Source: an uncultured Oscillospiraceae bacterium
GTDB lineage: Bacteria; Bacillota; Clostridia; Oscillospirales; Oscillospiraceae
Length of the DNA stretch: 7,571 bases
Reading direction: 5' to 3'
Assembly: GCA_934623545.1 (NCBI GenBank)
Contig: CAKTVN010000074.1
Location: 1-7,571 of the forward strand
The notes under the pieces were generated by a model. It did not search any database. It saw only the letters and a list, made by a program, of their open reading frames with translations, and was not told the DNA's origin. The translations under genes and the position numbers were made by a program. This document shows positions 5,233-7,571 of the stretch, piece after piece (positions within the stretch are counted from its first letter, which is position 1; every line of letters starts with the position of its first letter).

Positions 5233-6486
5233 ATGACGAAAATTGACATTTATTCCGGTTTTCTCGGTGCGGGCAAGACGACCCTCATCAAGAAAATGAT
5301 TCAGGAAGCCTATCACGGTCAGAAGCTGGTGCTCATCGAAAATGAGTTCGGTGAGATCGGCATCGACGGCGGCTTTTTGCAGGAGGCGGGCATCCAGATC
5401 ACGGAGATGAACTCCGGCTGCATCTGCTGCTCGCTCGTGGGCGACTTCGGGCGCGCACTGACGAAGGTCATCGACGAGTATCATCCGGACCGCATCCTGA
5501 TCGAGCCGTCGGGCGTCGGCAAGCTCTCCGACGTCATCGGCGCGGTGCGCCGCGTGACGAGCGACGACGTGCAGCTCGGCAATTTCGTGACGGTCGCCGA
5601 CGCAACGAAGTGCAGAATGTATATGAAGAACTTCGGCGAGTTCTATAACAACCAGATCGAGACCGCGAACACCATCATCCTCAGCCGGACCGACGCGATG
5701 AGCGAGCAGAAGCTCGACCAGTGCGTCGAGCTGATTCGCGAGCACAACAAGGACGCCATCGTCGTCACGACGCCGTGGAACGAGCTGACCGGCGAGCAGC
5801 TGATGGAGGCGATGGAGCAGCGCAGCACCATTGCCATCGAGCTTGCGAAGCTCGAGGAGGAAGCGCACCACCACCATCATCATGACCATGATGACGACGA
5901 GGAGTGCGACGACCCGGACTGCTGCTGCCACCATCATCACCACGATGAGGACGACGAGGACGAGCACGAGCATCACCATCATCACCACCATCATGACGGC
6001 GACGATGACGACGACCACTGCTGCCATCATCACCATGACGAGGACGACGATGAGGACGAGCATGAGCACCACCATCACCACCATCATGACCATGAGGACG
6101 GCGAGGAGTGCGACGACCCGGAGTGCAGCTGCCATCATCACCACGACGAGGACGGCGATGAGCATGAGCATCATCACCATCATCACCACGGGCATGACGC
6201 GGACGAGGTCTTCGTCAGCTGGGGCGAGGAGACCCATAAGAAGTACACCAGAGCTGAGATCGAAAAGTGCCTGAAGGCGCTGGAGGACGCGGAGACCTAT
6301 GGAATGGTCCTGCGTGCGAAAGGCTATGTGGCGAATGCCGAGGGCGAAAGATGGATCCACTTTGACTATGTGCCCGGCGAGCCGGACATCCGCGAGGGCG
6401 GCGCGATGGTCACAGGGCGCATTTGCGTGATCGGCTCGAAGCTGAACGAAAAGGCTGTTGCCGCGCTGTTTGGCACGGCGGAATGA
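5233..6486 (+). CDS. G3E (CobW-like) GTPase with His/Cys-rich metal-binding insert
   Basis: This is a 417-residue cytosolic GTPase of the SIMIBI class G3E family, whose members deliver or insert metals. Visible elements are the P-loop GFLGAGKTT (9-17), ENEFGEIGIDG (36-46), the metal-site CICC (63-66), the IEPSG switch II region (90-94) and SRTD (151-154) in place of the usual NKxD guanine motif. Residues 212-321 form a huge metal-binding insert with 48 His, 9 Cys and many Asp/Glu in three imperfect units. Residues about 325-415 are the C-terminal CobW_C domain. The start is the ATG at 5233 with GAAGGTG 7 bases upstream; a GTG at 5224 in the same frame overlaps that ribosome site. It is followed after 11 bases by a second G3E-like gene. 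The combination suggests zinc or another divalent metal rather than cobalamin synthesis, since no cob genes are present. Confidence 0.93.
   Translation: MTKIDIYSGFLGAGKTTLIKKMIQEAYHGQKLVLIENEFGEIGIDGGFLQEAGIQITEMNSGCICCSLVGDFGRALTKVIDEYHPDRILIEPSGVGKLSDVIGAVRRVTSDDVQLGNFVTVADATKCRMYMKNFGEFYNNQIETANTIILSRTDAMSEQKLDQCVELIREHNKDAIVVTTPWNELTGEQLMEAMEQRSTIAIELAKLEEEAHHHHHHDHDDDEECDDPDCCCHHHHHDEDDEDEHEHHHHHHHHDGDDDDDHCCHHHHDEDDDEDEHEHHHHHHHDHEDGEECDDPECSCHHHHDEDGDEHEHHHHHHHGHDADEVFVSWGEETHKKYTRAEIEKCLKALEDAETYGMVLRAKGYVANAEGERWIHFDYVPGEPDIREGGAMVTGRICVIGSKLNEKAVAALFGTAE
5866..6195 (+). repeat. Repeats encoding the His/Cys/acidic metal-binding insert
   Basis: This 330-base low-complexity stretch of CAC/CAT, GAC/GAT and GAG codons encodes residues 212-321 of the G3E GTPase. 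Three units can be seen, near residues 223-259, 262-288 and 291-321. Each goes from a Cys group (ECDDPDCCC, HCC, ECDDPECSC) to 4-5 His, an acidic run, HE, and 7-8 His. Synonymous CAC/CAT choice differs between units, so they are not fresh exact duplications. Confidence 0.85.
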
Positions 6487-6497
6487 GAGGATAGACC

Positions 6498-7436
6498 ATG
6501 ACGGCTGTTCCGATGTACGTTTTCACCGGCTTTCTGGAGTCCGGCAAAACGCGCTTTATCCAGCAGACGCTGGAGGACCCACGCTTCAATTCCGGCGAGC
6601 GGACGCTTCTGCTGGTGCTGGAGGAGGGCGAGGAGGAATACGATATCTCGACCTATCCGTACAAAAACGTCTATATTGAGACGCTGGATTACGAGGAGCT
6701 GAGCCAGGAAAAGCTGGAGGAGCTGCGCAAAAAGCACCGCGCGGAGCGCGTTGTGGCGGAGCTCAACGGAATGCACCTCGCGGCGGACTTTTATCTCAAG
6801 ACGCCGGATTCCTGGCAGATCGCGCAGGAGGTCATGTTCGCTGACGCGTCGACCTTTATGAGCTATAACGCCAATATGCGCCAGCTCGTCGTGGATAAGC
6901 TGGCGGGCGCGGAGCTCGTGGTCTTCAACCGCATGGCGCCGGGCGCGGATATCATGCCGTTTCACAAGATCGCGCGTGCGGTCAACCGGAAGATCGACAT
7001 CATCTACGAGTATACGGACAACACGACCCAGTACGACGAGATCATAGACCCGCTGCCGTTTGATCTGAACGCCCCCATCGTCGAGATCGCGGACGAGGAC
7101 TACGCGCTGTTCTACCGCGACATCACCGAAGAGCCAAAGAAGTATGCCGGCAAGACCGTGCGCTTCAAGGGTCAGGTGGCACGTCTGCGCAAGGACAAGG
7201 ACGGGATGTTTGCGCCCGGGCGCTTCGTCATGACCTGCTGCGAGGCGGATATCACCTTTATGGGGATCCCCTGCAGGTTCGTCGGAAGCGAAGGGCTGAT
7301 GGTCAAGTCCTGGGTCACGGTCACGGCGAAGGTCGACGTGAAGTACCACAGCCTTTATAAGGGCGTTGGTCCTATCCTCACGGCAGTGAGCGTCACGCCC
7401 GCCGAGCCTGCGGAGCAGCAGGTCGCAACATTTTGA
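6498..7436 (+). CDS. G3E-like P-loop domain fused to a DUF1980/TIGR03943-type C-terminal domain
   Basis: This encodes a 312-residue protein without signal peptide or membrane segments. Residues 5-175 resemble a shortened G3E GTPase: P-loop GFLESGKT (11-18), VVAELNGM (85-92) at the position of IEPSG, and VVFNRM (141-146) near the usual guanine motif. The CxCC metal motif is absent. Residues 198-302 match the soluble C-terminal domain of YcgQ-like proteins (DUF1980, TIGR03943): FYRDITEEPKKYAGK (205-219), VRFKGQV (221-227) and GRFVMTCCEAD (241-251) with the C247-C248 pair. In standard systems that domain follows a membrane region and is paired with a YcgR-type permease; neither is here. The start has AGAGG upstream and lies 11 bases after the His-rich GTPase, so the two are co-transcribed and probably cooperate in metal handling. 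Whether this P-loop still hydrolyses GTP is uncertain. Confidence 0.85.
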   Translation: MTAVPMYVFTGFLESGKTRFIQQTLEDPRFNSGERTLLLVLEEGEEEYDISTYPYKNVYIETLDYEELSQEKLEELRKKHRAERVVAELNGMHLAADFYLKTPDSWQIAQEVMFADASTFMSYNANMRQLVVDKLAGAELVVFNRMAPGADIMPFHKIARAVNRKIDIIYEYTDNTTQYDEIIDPLPFDLNAPIVEIADEDYALFYRDITEEPKKYAGKTVRFKGQVARLRKDKDGMFAPGRFVMTCCEADITFMGIPCRFVGSEGLMVKSWVTVTAKVDVKYHSLYKGVGPILTAVSVTPAEPAEQQVATF

Positions 7437-7440
7437 TCAT

Positions 7441-7473
7441 AAAAGCCCCTGAGACACCGCCTCGGGGGCTTTT
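7441..7473 (+). terminator. Intrinsic terminator of the G3E operon
   Basis: A 13-position stem, 7441-7453 with 7461-7473, has a 7-base loop (7454-7460) and one T7450-G7464 pair, which is G-U in RNA. The 3' arm ends in CTTTT, which supplies the U-tract. It begins four bases after the stop codon. Confidence 0.88.
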
Positions 7474-7567
7474 GTCACCCCGAGAGGGGTGACGCCTTGT
7501 CCGCGCACGAAGTGCGCGGGAGACCGCATCCGGAGGATGCGGTCTTCATCACCCCGGAGGGGTGATG
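7474..7567 (+). repeat. Hairpin array C: four perfect hairpins end to end
   Basis: Directly abutting the terminator are 7474-7481 with 7486-7493 (8 bp, loop GAGA), 7501-7508 with 7512-7519 (8 bp, loop GAA), 7521-7531 with 7535-7545 (11 bp, loop GGA) and 7547-7555 with 7559-7567 (9 bp, loop GGA). Gaps between them are 7, 1 and 1 bases. All 36 stem pairs are Watson-Crick. The first and last stems share a TCACCCC core (GTCACCCC and CATCACCCC). There is no gene, and the array may continue past the window edge. Confidence 0.92.
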
Positions 7568-7571
7568 CCCT

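Noticed and set aside
5227..6360. Long antisense frame rich in Val/Met opposite the His-rich GTPase
   Set aside because: The Val/Met-rich region is the complement of His and Asp codons. The apparent membrane-like stretch is an artefact.
7437..7571. Riboswitch or known structured RNA
   Set aside because: The stems are simple separate hairpins after a stop codon, with no multi-branched conserved core that I recognise.

Overview
The window looks like chromosomal DNA of a GC-rich Clostridia member, probably an Oscillospiraceae-type gut anaerobe. This is inferred from strong AGGAGG ribosome sites, GC-ending codons, encoded CCA tails on the tRNAs, and the mix of families: DUF3786, CapA, M32 carboxypeptidase, flavoredoxin-like protein and His-rich G3E GTPase. 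No sequence search was possible, so the taxonomy is tentative.

Layout. Positions 1-280 hold no convincing gene. They carry one copy of a 72-bp near-palindromic element and then a run of adjacent inverted repeats. On the minus strand follow a DUF3786 gene (277-897) and, upstream of it, a membrane-anchored CapA-type protein (962-2287), with a strong intrinsic terminator between them. A divergent promoter region (2288-2484) separates these from a plus-strand pair: an M32 metallocarboxypeptidase (2485-3993) and a flavin reductase-like protein (4027-4533). Positions 4534-4861 contain a short in-frame coding-like tail, the second 72-bp copy in inverted orientation and exact to the base, several perfect hairpins, and the terminator of two minus-strand serine tRNAs (GCT and TGA). 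A divergent promoter region (5074-5232) leads to a two-gene metal operon. It encodes a G3E (CobW-like) GTPase with a 110-residue His/Cys/acidic metal-binding insert, then an unusual protein joining a degenerate G3E-like P-loop domain to a C-terminal DUF1980/TIGR03943-type domain. An intrinsic terminator (7441-7473) follows, and then four more hairpins packed end to end up to the window edge.

Function. The last two genes very probably act together in handling a transition metal, most likely zinc. The M32 peptidase and flavin reductase look co-transcribed but need not share a pathway. DUF3786 is uncharacterised.

The most unusual signal is non-coding. Three separate intergenic regions hold chains of compact hairpins, many perfect, several with three- or four-base GAA, GGA or GAGA loops. 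The one internal non-Watson-Crick pair in each imperfect stem becomes G-U on the strand transcribed from the upstream gene, which suggests they act as RNA in 3' untranslated regions. The shared 72-bp element sits next to different hairpins in its two copies, as if hairpin modules can be assembled in different combinations.
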